DNA of 64,000 nucleotides, taken from positions 14,149,291-14,213,290 of the forward strand of contig QVOM02000001.1 of the NCBI GenBank assembly GCA_003586115.2. The letters are read 5' to 3'. Position 1 is the stretch's first letter; the number at the start of each line of letters is the position of its first letter. The notes under the pieces were generated by a model. The model was given only the letters and a program-made list of their open reading frames with translations. It was not told the origin of the DNA and ran no database searches. The translations under genes were made by a program, and so were the position numbers. Below, in pieces: positions 1-36,547 of the stretch. This DNA is from Salvator merianae. Taxonomy: Eukaryota; Chordata; Lepidosauria; Squamata; Teiidae.

Positions 1-479
1 TCTGTTTATGTGCTCTCAGCCCTCCTTTATATCAAATGCAGAGTTAATAATACTTGCATGGCTGATACTGCTGCTGGATCAGTCTAGTGCTTTTTGTAAG
101 ATTCCAGGTAAGTCCATCTGTTAGGAACTGATCAGCATTGACTGCTGGATCACATATTCTGCACCTACCACTCATATGTGTGGCTTTTTTAGGGGTTTAG
201 TGGTAGGTTGCATAGTTAGTACCAAGGGCCTAGGTAGTGTGATCAAACTCTCAAAAATATAGAAGCAAAAAAAGGCAGTAGGCTTGATAGTGAGGGGAAG
301 GAAGTTTACCCAGGAAATGAAGAGTTGTTGTGACACCACAGAATCAAGCTCAGCTCCTCATGGTCACTTGGACAAATTCATACAGTTTTCCCACCAAAGT
401 GTTTTGCCATTATCTTCTTCAGGAGAAACCCTGGGGATCAAACCTGCAATGGGATGCTTTCCAAACAGTTGCTCTCTCA

Positions 480-790
480 GGGTGCCTCCAGATGCCAATT
501 AAAACCCGTGATTTTTCCAGCACTATATTGGGAATGCCAGACATAATCATGGCATCCCCAATACAGTCCCAGGTTAGTCCATTGGTAACCCGTAATATCA
601 CTATTAAGGGAAATTCAGTAATGATGACTGATTTCCCATAATAGTGATGCTTACTTATGTGTCTTCCAGCCCATTTTGTTATTATCTTGCTTGGGGTTAC
701 TCAGAAGCCAGCCAAGTGTGCAAAAAACAATAAAAGGAAGTAGGTGGGCACTTGGCTGGCTTCCAGTGGCTCCATGCAAGATAATAATGA
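480..790 (-). repeat. Tandem-hairpin foldback repeat, copy A
   Basis: Three hairpins lie in a row: arms at 517-539/550-573, 596-618/628-649 and 681-718/749-785. The left edge GGTGCCTCCAGATGC is the reverse complement of the right edge of copy B (about 8178-8192), so this copy is inverted relative to B. It is probably a non-autonomous DNA transposon. Confidence 0.6.
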
Positions 791-1336
791 CACACACCAG
801 CAGACATGGAAGGTAAGCCCAAGACTGCTCCTTGTACCTGGTAAAGAGCAGCAAGTGGCAACCGCAGGATATTTTTTCGATCCTACTGCAGCTTCTTCCT
901 GAAATGAGGCGTCTACGAAGTAAGTGAAACAAACGCAACAAAATAATCCTATTAACAGTTTGCAAAGTGCTGAAACTCACCGTACATGTGGATTCTTTTT
1001 TTTAAAAAGTGTTTTAAAAGTATGTCTGACAAGCTGACTGAATTTTTTAAATACTGTGAGGAATACTTGTGCAGAAGGGTTTTCATGGCTGGGAGGAATA
1101 AGACAGCCAGACTACAAAACAAAAAGGATCATGTAGTCATTCGGAGTTTACAAATGGGGTTTCAGTGTTTTGTTACATCCCTCCATCATCTGCTGTATAA
1201 CAACTCAAGTTGTCCCCTTTTATCTGAATACAATAAGCAAGAATTATAATACATACAATATTACCAGGGATGGCTTCACTCTCCAATAGATGAGTCTTTA
1301 TCTCTAGCATGTAGTGCAGCTGGTGTTCACTTAACA

Positions 1337-1417
1337 CCCTACAGATGTTGCTGGACTATAGTTTCATCAGCCGTAGCCAGGAGGACCAATGGCAAGAGAT
1401 GATGGAAACTGTAGTTA
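1337..1417. repeat. Degraded hAT-type foldback element
   Basis: CAGATGTTGCTGGACTATAG is followed by a partly complementary GATGGAAACTGTAGT, the pattern of a short foldback repeat I recall from lizards. It is degraded. Confidence 0.45.
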
Positions 1418-1560
1418 AACAAATATAATTCCAATACCGTGCTCTTAAGTGTACAGCTCTGTGTCATTTGAAGGCCAGACATGCAGAATAAAGTGAGGAT
1501 ATTAAGCACTTTTCTTTTTGCTGCTTTGAGGCTAAGAGGGAACTTGCAACAGTTGCATAA

Positions 1561-26226
<24,666 letters not shown>

Positions 26227-26267
26227 ACAGCACGCTCTTGAATCATGACACTTAAGGAGACCTCTAA

Positions 26268-26389
26268 AATAAATCATAAATTTTAAATTTGTTCCCTAGT
26301 TTAGCCTAAAGCTACCCATCTAGTGTTTTCATGTAATCATGGGAGCTGCATGTTTGCCACAAGCAGAGAAGGAAGCAAGAGGCAATAAA
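26268..26389 (+). promoter_or_regulatory. PFKM candidate polyadenylation signals
   Basis: Two AATAAA hexamers follow the stop, at 26268-26273 and 26384-26389, with T-rich sequence beyond the second. Either could define the 3' end. The second gives a 3'UTR of roughly 180 nt. Confidence 0.55.
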
Positions 26390-27154
26390 AACATGGTATC
26401 TCTCTCTTTCTAGAAAGCTCAGGACACCTTATGTAGCTCCTATGACCTTCTATCCAAATATTGGCCAAATCTACTTTCTCTTTCTTTTTATCATGGCCAT
26501 GAGGTTAGATGCTCCTGAGTTGTGAACTGGACCTTGGCTGGAGGGATTTTCAAATGGGAATGCTTCTTTCAATCAAATTTAAATTCATCATGTTGAAATC
26601 GGAACTTGTCTGATTTTTTTATTACTTATTTGTTACTTGGACATCCTCCATTGAACATAGATGGCCACTACCCACTTGGGATTGATTTCCAATTATGCCT
26701 TTGTAATTCAAAATCTTCTATGTGCTTAAAGTAAAACAGGAACTGTTGGTCTAGAGAGGTTTTAACACAGTACTCCTGCCTCAGTATTTTCTTGATGCCA
26801 TTTTTCCTTCAGTGATGTATATAGGTGAGCTGCTGATTTACTAGATTAAAAACATCAAGCAGCAAACTTTTGCCTGTTTTAAATTTAATTGTTCCACTCA
26901 CTCCATGGAACTTCCTGCCAGAGTTCATTTGGGATAGATTTAAAGCAGTCACTAAGCAGGATTGATTCAACCTACTTTTAAGTTTATTTTATATATTACA
27001 TTATGGAGATATAATGCCACATTTGCTATTAATTTTATGACAGGTGCTCTAAGAGCATCCATTTCTCTATGCCAGAATTTTTATGCTTGTTGCACTAAGG
27101 AAGAAGCTACAGCCTGCTTAAGTATATCTATTTAGATATCTTGTATTTTTAGAT

Positions 27155-27360
27155 GTTTTGACTTATTTTGCATTTATATCCTGCCTTTCTTCCAAAGAGT
27201 CCAAAGTGACTAACATCAGTCTATCTCTACTTTATTCTTCTAACAACCCTGAGGTATGTTAGACTGGAGGTTTGTGACTGGCCTGAAGTCAATGGTAGAG
27301 CTTTCATGGTCAAGTGGGGTTTTGAATCATGGTCATTCAGGTTCTAGCCCAATAGTCACC
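27155..27360 (+). repeat. Dispersed repeat with a CAACCCTGAGGTATGTTAGACTG core
   Basis: ATATCCTGCCTTTCTTCCAA, AACCCTGAGGTATGTTAGAC and TTTTGAATCATGGTCATTC occur in the same order at 43197-43390 and 47305-47495. I recall this family from lizard genomes. Confidence 0.6.
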
Positions 27361-27560
27361 ACATCACATGTAGTATCCACAGATACTTCATAGATAGGCA
27401 CCAGAAGTATATCAGAACTATATTCCTCAGTTTCTAACTGCTAGTCCTGCTAACTACAGCCAGGAAGAAAAATGCTGAGTATTTATGTTCTTGGAGCAAC
27501 TGCCATAAAATCAAAAGGTAAAAACAAATGACTTGTTTGTAAGTAACTATTTATAAAATG

Positions 27561-27745
27561 GGAGTGCTATAGCTCCGTGGTAGAGCAAACTGCCTGGAAA
27601 GCAGAGGGTTGCCTGTTTGATCTCCTGACTCTCACCAGAAGTAGGCAATGGCAAACCACTTCTGTATCTCTGCCAAGAAAACTGCACAGCGGTGTGAAGG
27701 AGGCATCCATGCAGGCAGCCACGACTCAGTAGTACTCAACAAAAA
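27561..27745 (+). repeat. tRNA-derived SINE
   Basis: A tRNA-like head (TAGCTCCGTGGTAGAGCAAA as A box, GGTTGCCTGTTTGATCTCC as B box) is followed by GGCAATGGCAAACCACTTCT and ACGACTCAGTAGT. A second copy lies at 50461-50650. Confidence 0.8.
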
Positions 27746-30062
27746 ACACAAAATTTATGAAATAGAAGCAACACAAAAGAATTTTAATATCCATGTGGGG
27801 TACTTGGCAGCAAGAAGCACTTGAAGAGCATGACCTATATCAGAGTGACTAACCTTTTAGAAGTCACATATCTCCCACCCGTCCTGGCTAACTAGGGCAG
27901 ATGGCAGTTGGGAGCTAAAAACATCTGCTAGGCCATAAACTCCAGTTGAGGCTCTTATTTTGTAGTGTATGCAATAGCTATAGGAATGTGTGCAGATGAG
28001 AAGACTGTCACATGACAGGGAGCTCAAAACCAAGAAACAAACAAGACAGATCCATCTCAGAACTTTTTCTGAGATATAAGAATGGTGTTAAAAAGATAAT
28101 TAGTTATTTTCAGAGACAGGTTCATATACAGGATTTAAAGTGTGCTCATGTTGAGCAGAAGGGGTGAAGCAAAGGTGGAAGGTGTTTTTCTCCCAGATGA
28201 ACTTTTATGGAAACTACTCTCCTGGTACAATACAAGAAATGGTCATGTTAATACTGATTGTGTTCCTCCACAGCCAGGCTCCGGAACCCTAGAAGTTCAG
28301 TTTGCAGGGTTCGAGTATCCCTATCAAATCCAACCTCCTCCAGAGCTTCCACACACAAAAACCTTTCTCTGATCCGTCCCCGCCTAGTGTGAACAGTAAC
28401 AACACCTCAGCTACTAGCAGTATGAGTCTGAAGTAAGCCCTAAAAAAAGAGCTCTTCTAGCTGTTCTGCTACTACTCACAGCTGGAGCAGGGAGACGAGA
28501 GTTGGAGGGCTGCTTGTCTGGATCTTGTCCCATATAGGAGTGAATCAACCAGCGGAATCAGTTCCTTGTGCCCATCGTTTCAAAAACATGCTCCGCATCA
28601 ATACTTGTGTATAGACCAGGTCATTTAGATCTTTTTGCTTCATGAACACAAAAGGAAGCCTTGTGAAGAAAAGAACAACTTCCTGGGAGAACCCCAAATC
28701 AGCCTTTGACTCAATATAAGAAAGGAACAAGGGGAAGATCCTTGAGCTGGTATTACTCCAGCTGGTCCTAAAGACAGGAACTATATGTATAGTCCTTCCC
28801 TTGTACCCCAGCTGTTTTTCCTAAATGAAAGGTAGAATTTGGCTTTTTATGCACCTCCTTCACTGTACTGCACTATACCATTCTAGACATACCAGCACAA
28901 GGACTTTTAAAAACAGCAATGGGAAGGGTAGACAATTCTTTTCTCCACACAGTTCAGTAAGAGATCATGAGCAGATCACAATGAAAGCAGACGTCAGCTG
29001 TCTTCTGCACCATAAGTTTTAATCAGAAAACTGTTAATAACACACATACACACACACGTTCACTGCATGAACCACCCTCCCTAGTAATTAAGCGCTTCAT
29101 AAGGGTGACTTCTAAATGGCCAGTATGTGTTCTGGGAGCCCAAAATCCATGGGAGCAGACTGTAATATTTAGGCATTTTTTACCCTGAGGTATTACTCCA
29201 TGGAATACATAAATTGTAGGATTCTAAATACTGAGTAAGGTTGGAAGATTGCCAGTGCATTAAAAAAAAAAAAAATACAACTCCATACCGGCATCTCTCT
29301 TTTTACACTGGTCTCAGGATACCATAACACATGACTTGCAGCGCTGATTTTAGCTATTATTTTCACATGAATCTTGAAAATAAATGCAAGATTAACTGCT
29401 CAAGGTTTCCCTAAAGCACTGCTCTCCCCACCCCACAGCGCATTCAGGCACAGACGTAACAGAAGGAGACAGTAAGAACACTCCAGGATTTCTTGGTGCA
29501 ACTTACGCTTACAGGCAAATGGGAAAACATTAAAAACGCCCCCACTGATACTGACGAGGCTAGCCTGTATTTGCAAGGGCACTATGGCTTGGCTGCAACA
29601 TAAGAAATTTTTTGGCTGTGAACTGGCATAAGCTTTTAATTTTAAATTAGAAGCTGGGGTGGGTGGAGAGGGAGAGAAATACTTCATGGACCAACTACCA
29701 AAGAATGCTGACACATACCAGACTCTGGACTTAACAAACGGAGTCCAAGACTGATGCGTAAGGAAGACCTGAAATAGCACTTAGGGCTCTAAAGACAGCA
29801 GGACCAGTTAAAAACCTGCTCATAAATACAGAATTAATCTTAGCGAGTGAGAAGCTTCTACCACTGCTTTTATAACAAGTTTTTTGCAACCACAAAACCA
29901 TACAAATCTGCATATTATTGAACATTAGGGGTATTATGAAAGCAAATGGTGTGACAGGAGAAAAAGACCTGGCTGAACGTGGTATAAACCACTGTGGGTA
30001 AACTCAACACCAGAGTCCAGCCCCTCTCTTGAGCTGCATGGTAGATCAGAAAATAGATTTAG

Positions 30063-30226
30063 GGTGATTCTGCACAGGCCAGTATACTGGGCCAGCACAC
30101 ATACTAGGAGCCTCCCTTCTGTACCCTGGTGCAGTCTAAGGGGCCCCCCGGGCAGGGTCAGCAGTGTGCAGAAAGGAGGCTCCTGTACGTGTGCTGGTCT
30201 GGTATAACGGCCAGTGCAGAATCACC
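30063..30226. repeat. Palindromic non-autonomous DNA transposon
   Basis: The outer 12 bases GGTGATTCTGCA and TGCAGAATCACC pair perfectly. The pairing continues through about 58 nt on each side (GGCCAGTATACTGGGCCAGC against GCTGGTCTGGTATAACGGCC). Flanks TTTAG and ATTAG may be remains of a target duplication. Confidence 0.75.
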
Positions 30227-30806
30227 ATTAGGAAGCTTTAAAGTCATGAGTAAAATAAAGGAGGATACAATATGGTCAGGAACTTCATCATCACTAATAC
30301 ATGTTTAATACATGTATTTGAGGGTGGCTTATTACTTGATTTTTTTTTAAAGTTGCCCACAAAACTCACTATAATATTCATTCTGATAAAGGCTAGACCT
30401 AAAGGCTGGACTGGTCCAGACTGCAATCCAAGAGAAGAACTGCATAAAATCTTCTACCATCACTGTGTGCGTTTCCTGCTTACACAGGTCTTGTTCTTGG
30501 TAAGTGCACCTTCGCCAAACGACAACTCGCAAATTGCACTTTCTGCTAGCAGACTGAAGTGACGGTTTATATGACCCCATTCCTCACTCAAAATTTAAAA
30601 AAAGAATTAAAAATCTACCCTTTCATTCTGTTACATGTGCAGATCTGGCCAAAGTAACAATCAAACATGATCTAGTACATGGAAAAATGATTCATGTTCC
30701 TGCTAGACTGCTCCGTCTTACTATGTGAACAAGAAACGTATGAAAAGGATGGTGTAACAGAGAAGTGCTCTTTAATTCACGCAGGGCTCCTAAATTTGCC
30801 AAGTTA

Positions 30807-30812
30807 TTTATT
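30807..30812 (-). promoter_or_regulatory. ASB8 candidate polyadenylation signal
   Basis: TTTATT on the + strand is AATAAA on the ASB8 strand, about 515 nt past the stop codon. Confidence 0.35.
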
Positions 30813-31324
30813 TAAATCCATCAGTTAACTACAGCCTCCTTAATTACAGGAAAAAAGTGTTTTATCTCATTAAAAAAACTGAAAACGGGAAGATGAATCT
30901 GTTGACTAGAAGGAGAAAGCAAAGAAGCAGAAACTTATCACCAAAGGCTTCGCCACTCCATTTAGTAGGCCCTTCCATTTAGCACACAGTGCAGAAGACA
31001 GTGTAAAAGATCACTGGAGCAAAACCCAGATCTACGTTTCCAGGGAAGAAGGTTGCAGGTGCAAAAAAGCAAGGCTGCTTCTTGAGAATTGCCCAGCCCC
31101 AAAAGGCCAGTAATACATTCCAGCCTCCTTCACTAAAGAAAGGAAGCGATGCAACTTCATCAACATGTAGCAGCTAAGGATCCTTACCGGTCTGTGTGGC
31201 CGCAGAATGAACTGCTTGATCCACTGCACATCGCCACCATGGTCAGTGCAAAGCACCAGGAGAGGAACGGCACAGTAAATCAACCAGTCTGCACTATTAA
31301 CAGAACCCCGCAATGCTTTACCTG

Positions 31325-31954
31325 TCACTTCAGCAACACATACTCTTTCAGAGACTCTGGCAAAGGCAGCTCCTTCACCGCCTCTGGCAAGAACTGCACA
31401 CCCAAGCTACGGCGCACAGCATAGCGCGACAGTGTCTTTAAAGTGCCCGGAGCAGAACACAGCATAGTAAGCTTTTCACAGAGCTGCTGGTCTCTCATGA
31501 CTTCGCGGGGCATGGTGCCATTTTTCCGCAACTCAAAGTGTCCAACAGCTCTGTGTAAGAGATCGAAACACGATTCTTCCCTCTCAGTACCAAGTCCTCT
31601 GACCAGCAGGGCCACCAACCTGGAGATTGGAGTTTGCCCCTTCAAATTAACTACTCGAACCTCAGCACCATATTCCAGAAGGATGCTCACACTCTCCAGG
31701 TTCCCCTTCATCGCTGCCCAGCTCAGGGGAGTGTCATTGTTGTAATCCAGAGCGTTGACAAAGGCACCACTTTCTAAGAGCGTTCGGACACATTCGGCAT
31801 TGTTCTTAAAGGCAGCCCAGTGCAATGGCGTGTCCTTGTTACCATCCAGCGCATTTGGATTCGCCCCATATTCTAAAAGGATTTCCACACAGGTCTCATC
31901 CTTTTCTGCTGCATAGTGAAGTGCTGTTCTATTATATCCATCGAGGGCATTGAC
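31325..31954 (-). CDS. ASB8: ASB8 last coding exon: ankyrin repeats 2-4 and SOCS box
   Basis: The acceptor on the - strand is tttttgcag|GTC and the stop TGA is at 31327-31325. The exon encodes 209 residues from VNALDGYNRTALHYAAEKDE to LPLPESLKEYVLLK. SRYAVRRSLG and LPLPESLKEY correspond to the SOCS-box region that contacts Elongin C and Cullin5. Confidence 0.96.
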   Translation of the reverse strand, partial: VNALDGYNRTALHYAAEKDETCVEILLEYGANPNALDGNKDTPLHWAAFKNNAECVRTLLESGAFVNALDYNNDTPLSWAAMKGNLESVSILLEYGAEVRVVNLKGQTPISRLVALLVRGLGTEREESCFDLLHRAVGHFELRKNGTMPREVMRDQQLCEKLTMLCSAPGTLKTLSRYAVRRSLGVQFLPEAVKELPLPESLKEYVLLK

Positions 31955-34900
31955 CTGCAAAAAGAAAGAAAGCATTTTTCAGAGTTAAAAAGGGATTGGT
32001 AAAGAAAACTTACCAAAAAATAAGATGACGTGAAATCCCTCCAGATCAAGCTGACACCAAAACTAAGGTCAAAGCACTTGTTCTGTGATCGTTATTACTC
32101 ACGCCCTGGAAGGGTTCTTCAGTACACACACATCTTGCTAGCTGGTAGAGGACAAATCAGTGATGGCTATTTTGCTATCTTTCTATGCCTGTCAGCTTCC
32201 CTAAAGCTTTGAGGCATGTTGAAACAGATAAGCTCTTTCTGAATATCAAGCATAAGCAGCTGACTCCTGGCTTTTGATTTCTATAATATGGGAACCTACC
32301 CAGTCTGACAGACTTCTTAAGACTCAATGGCTCAGAGTTTCCTAACGCCAGGGCAGAGGAGGGCATTATGCGACAGTGGTATTTCTTGGGTAAAGGAATT
32401 GATGAGACTTCCAAGGACAAAAGGAGCTTGTTTTCCCTGTAGATAGCCAGCTGATATTCAAGCCTAAAACCTATGAGTTTCATCACCTCATTATGAGATA
32501 TTCAAAATATTTCTGTGGCCCTTTGCTTCACGCCATTAATATGCTAAGCACTTCTTCATCCTCACATATTCCAACCAGTGTTACAGAACAAGGACACAAA
32601 AATATGCAGTATAATGACATCAAGACACAAAGTAAGTTTATTATTATTTAATACATTTCTATACTGCTTTTTATTTTTTTAAAAAATCTCAAATCAGCTT
32701 ACAAAAGACATTAAAAACAAGGATAAAAACACGCATAGAATCAAAACAATTAAAAAAACAATAAACGTTCACACAGGGCGTGCCCAAGTAAAAAGATAGA
32801 TCTTTAATAGGCTACATAACGAAAAAGGAAAAGGGAGCTACTTTCTTCAGCAGGACCTTCTTGTTATAACATACCATGCATTTACTGGGCTCCAAGAAGG
32901 GAGAAAGAGCATTTGTATGCACCTAGCTTGTGTTCTGAAGGCTGTGGAATAAGAGTGACGCTCCAGATAGGCTCAAGGACGTTTACAATGATGTCATGAA
33001 ATCGTTCAACATATCCAGAGCCCCAAAGCCCGGTAAATGCAAGCTAGAGTGAGTAAAAAGCAAGCTCCCTGGCAAACATGGAGGGTTCCTTCTGATGTTT
33101 CAAAGCACTAGTTCGCACACCTTTTCCTATTATCCAAAGGAACATCAAAATTCCTATTAGGTGCGTGCAAACATTTGGACCCACCTAAAGTAGTTACTTA
33201 GCTCTCTGCCATTATTTGGAATTCTGACTTACTAAAACATTCTAGCCAAACTTGTTTTTGAAATGCCAGATGGTTAGAGCTCTGAATGACTTTCCTAAAG
33301 ATTCAGAACATATATCCTACTTTAGGTTATCCTTTCTAGTCCATCTACAAAAAGTGCACCTAATCTGCAAAACATTAAAAATACATAGTCAGAGCTGGCT
33401 GGTGTTTCCCACACTGTGCCTCAACTACAACAAATACAGGTAGAAGTATATAATTCAATTGGACAAAGTTTTCACAGAAGCTGAATGGAACAGCCTTTCA
33501 TGTTGCAAATCAAGTATAATAGTGATTTCTAAACCCACGAGTGCCCAGTTCAGACATCAGCTCTGACTCAAGCTCACTTAATGGCCTTTAGTAAATCACA
33601 TTCTTCTAATTTCACAATTTATTAAGTCTAATTTATTAATTTATTTCAAGTCTAAGGTGAAACCCCCTGAACGCTCACCTATGCGCACTACAGATCTTGT
33701 TAAAACTCCGTTTGTCACCTCCCAGCTGATCTGCCCCTTTAGTTTTTAGCACTGTAAAAGCTCTTCTTACCTCAGCTCCTTTTTCTAACAACAGCTCAAT
33801 GCAATCAGCATCAGCAACCATGCAGGCACAGTGCAGTGGCTTCAGCGTTCCGTGCATGCAGTTAACATCTGCTCCCTGAGGGAAAAAATTGAGTACAGAG
33901 AGAGAAATAAAGGAATTCCGGAAAGTCAATCTATCTATTCATTATCAGCACCACAATAAAATCTTTGCAATCCACACTTCGCTCTAAATAAGAAGGAACG
34001 CCAAATCTGATTGTTCCGTTAAAAATATTTATATTATTGTCCTTGAATTTAAGTTGAAAATACATTTCACTTCAACTTGCTTGTTCACTGCCTTAAGCAG
34101 TCTAAAGACGATCCCAATAAGGAATTCTTCTGTTTTACATCCTCCTTGTAGCCTGTCCAATTTGTCTACAGAGGCCAGGAAAGAGAAACTCCTTGGAACT
34201 GCTGCAATGGAGCACACAGTTTGTTATCATGACTTTCTAATGCTGATAAGAGAAACCAGTCAAGAACTATTTTTTTTCTGAGTCTGAAGTGTGAATGTTG
34301 ATTAAAAACTGCCAGAGAGTAAACTTGTCTGAACTGGGTGACAACAGAAACAAATAGGTTGTTATCATTTGGATTTTGCGAACAGGCTCACGGGAATTAA
34401 CTTTGGACTTGAAGGTGCTTGAAATATTGGCTATCAAACACTGGACATTAAATACAGTATAAAAGAACAATGGGCTATCAGAACAGACAGTGCTAAATAG
34501 TGAAACAATCACAATCCCCTTTGGCAACTATTCAAACTGATTTTTTCCTTTTCTTCATATATGTCTAGTTCAGTTTAAATATCTTAGCAATCCACAATCA
34601 ACTCATTAGCTAGTGCTTTCAGCCAAAAGTTTGCTATATATTTAAATACCTATTAATACCCTTCTAGTTTTTTCAGACAGAAATTCTCAAACTTTTCTCT
34701 ATTTCCCTTCACACCTTTACTGCACTGAATGGATCAAAACCCTGTACCCAGTTTATTTTAATTTAGGTAAAGCACTATATTATAAATGCTCCAGAAAAAA
34801 CAAAAAGCTATATTCTAGTATTTAAGGAGTAGGAACAAGATCGAAAATACACTCGGTATCATGAACATTTTAATCTAGAGTGTTGCTAGACATACAGGCT

Positions 34901-36500
34901 TTGACAGACTAAATACCTTAGAATTAATATAGAAAGCAGTTGGTAGCATCCATCAAACCTAAAGTGGTCCAGAGCTGAGTAATCAGAAACTGAGGCAACT
35001 TGGCATTACCCTCTGGTGCTAGTAAATGCTTTAAACATCCCTTTGAAGATCAGAAATGCTACTCTTAAATAAGCAAGAGAAACCTTTAGAAAACCCTGTC
35101 TCGTTTGTTAATGAAAGGAAAAAAACCATCGTTTTTGCTTCTTTATATAGACAACATCCACTGAGATCACTTTTTCACCAGAAAAGTGAATTAATAATAG
35201 AATCTTTCTAGCTAAGCAACTTGTTTCACTGCTCTTCTCAACTTCCATCTTCCCATGTTCTTTAAACTACTCATTGAAGCTAAGTAGTTGTATAGATTGT
35301 GACTGAATTGCCTCCGCTTGTGATTAAGAGGGATTATAAGCAGACTAGCAGGCCAATTGACATGCTTTCACCTGCTAAAAAGAGCGTTTCCAAGGAGCCC
35401 AGAGGGTGTAAGCCTGTACTCAAAATCAGAGAACTACAACTTGGGACCATAGTGCTGCTATGGATTGGGTACTCCAAAATTTTGGTTCTTTCCACTGGTA
35501 CTTGTGAAGAATAAGCCCTTGACAACTGTGAATGCAAATTTCCTAAAATCCCTCACAAAATTTAGAATTGCAAGTGCTGAAACCATCTGCACCAACTCCC
35601 CCTAAAAACAGTCCTGACTAGGATGGGTTACATTTTAAGCATATTCTATACCATTTTATTGGTTTGGTTGTTTTTACTGAATGATGTGACCCACCCTAGG
35701 ACCTTCAGGTGAAGGGCAAGATACAAGTACTTTAATAAATAAATTAAGCAAGAACTCTACCTCCTGAGCAATAAAGCAGGGTACCATTTCCCCCTTCAAC
35801 AAATATCCTAAACTGTATTCATGAAAAAAAACCATCCACTTTGGCACTGCCCCAAATACAAGCATTGCAGTCTCTTTCTGAGGCTTTCAAGGGAAAACAC
35901 TGAGATGCCAACTTCCTTATTCTGATCTGTTTTGAAAGACCAGACAGCTATTTCTCACAACAGCAACTACTTATCATTACTACTGAGCACTGGAAACACC
36001 CAGTGGCAGCAGGCAGGCAGGCTGGCTTAGCACCTATCCTCTGGTGCCCCAAGGGAAACTCCTTCCACTTTCCTAAGGAAATTAATGGTTACTGGTCCTT
36101 CCCATGCAGAAAAATTAAGGACCGTTTAAGAAGCCAGAAGGTGCAGATGGGAAACACCCATGGATTGGCAAGAAAATGGGAAATATGGATGAAGCTGGAC
36201 CTCATTTCTTCCTCACCCGCACAAATATCCATTTAGGGACATGGAGGCGCAAAAGAAAGGCTCTCTAGAGTTGCATTAGAACCACACAGTTGATTTCAGA
36301 CAAACTCACAGAGGTTTTTTAGAGATTCCAATATACCAGCTCTCCGAAGAAAACTACAATTTCTCTGCAGTCTTTCCACATACCCTCCTGATGAGATCAT
36401 CAACGTTGTCATGTGGGAAGGATCTGATGGCTGCAATAGTCCGAATCAACCGCTCTGACAAAGAATATTTACTCTGAATGCTCTGCATAATATACCACAT
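31325..36500 (-). CDS. ASB8: Ankyrin repeat and SOCS box protein 8
   Basis: ASB8 is a substrate-receptor subunit that links Elongin B/C-Cullin5 E3 ligases to targets through its SOCS box. The span includes introns. Three coding exons (36384-36500, 33771-33875, 31325-31954) join in frame to 283 residues, against 288 in human ASB8 as recalled. Residues 1-39 are the N-terminal helix region (MWYIMQSIQSKYSLSERLIR), about 47-175 hold four ankyrin repeats (LKPLHCACM, NRTALHYAA, DTPLHWAAF, DTPLSWAAM), and about 239-283 form the SOCS box ending in LPLPESLKEYVLLK. All splice sites are canonical. The mammalian start Met is TGG here, so translation most simply begins four residues later. The gene is convergent with PFKM, an adjacency that also exists in mammals. 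Promoter: probably the CpG-rich region at 39580-40180. Confidence 0.95.
31955..33770 (-). other. ASB8 intron
   Basis: No exon is visible. It holds an inverted LINE-like A/T-rich tail at about 32640-32815. The rest is unassigned. Confidence 0.55.
32640..32815 (-). repeat. LINE 3' tail fragment, inverted
   Basis: TTATTATTTAATACATTTCTATACTGC, then CTCAAATCAGCTTACAAAAG and long A-runs, resemble an inverted L2/CR1 tail. Confidence 0.45.
33771..33875 (-). CDS. ASB8: ASB8 middle coding exon: ankyrin repeat 1
   Basis: The acceptor is ttccctcag|GGA and the donor GAG|gtaaga; 105 nt, phase 0 at both ends. It encodes GADVNCMHGTLKPLHCACMV and ADADCIELLLEKGAE. Confidence 0.96.
33876..36383 (-). other. 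ASB8 intron
   Basis: No exon is visible. A forward LINE tail lies at about 35640-35755 (GTGACCCACCCTAGGACCTT followed by AATAAATAAATT). The rest is unassigned. Confidence 0.55.
35640..35755 (+). repeat. LINE 3' tail fragment
   Basis: GTGACCCACCCTAGGACCTT and CAGGTGAAGGGCAAGATAC, then AATAAATAAATT. The inverted form of the same sequence ends the LINE at 45850-47065. Confidence 0.6.
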
Positions 36501-36547
36501 ACTGGAACTCCAAGTATCCTTGGGTTGCTTCACATACTCCAAGTTGC
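36384..36547 (-). CDS. ASB8: ASB8 first coding exon (with 47 nt of 5'UTR)
   Basis: The acceptor is cttctccag at 36548 and the donor AGG|gtatgt; the CDS covers 36384-36500. It encodes MWYIMQSIQSKYSLSERLIR and TIAAIRSFPHDNVDDLIRR. Upstream in frame is TGG-AGT-TCC-AGT, where human ASB8 has ATG-AGT-TCC-AGT as I recall, so I start at 36500 (A at -3). An out-of-frame ATG-TGA sits about 33 nt upstream of this start. Confidence 0.88.

Larger units (their letters stand above)
26390..30770. other. Spacer between convergent PFKM and ASB8
   Basis: No gene is visible. It contains a dispersed repeat (27155-27360), a SINE (27561-27745) and a foldback element (30063-30226). Open frames here, such as 28142-28372, show no recognisable domain. 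The ASB8 3'UTR probably begins on the right side of this spacer. Confidence 0.6.

Noticed and set aside
27561..27745. Functional tRNA gene
   Set aside because: A- and B-box-like motifs are present, but the cloverleaf stems do not form and a SINE body follows; a second copy exists at 50461.
28142..28372. 76-codon + strand frame in the PFKM-ASB8 spacer
   Set aside because: No splice context, no domain, and no support from neighbours.
33110..33171. Possible inverted repeat GTTCGCACACC / GGTGCGTGCAAAC
   Set aside because: Pairing is limited to a few bases at the ends once aligned; not convincing as a transposon.
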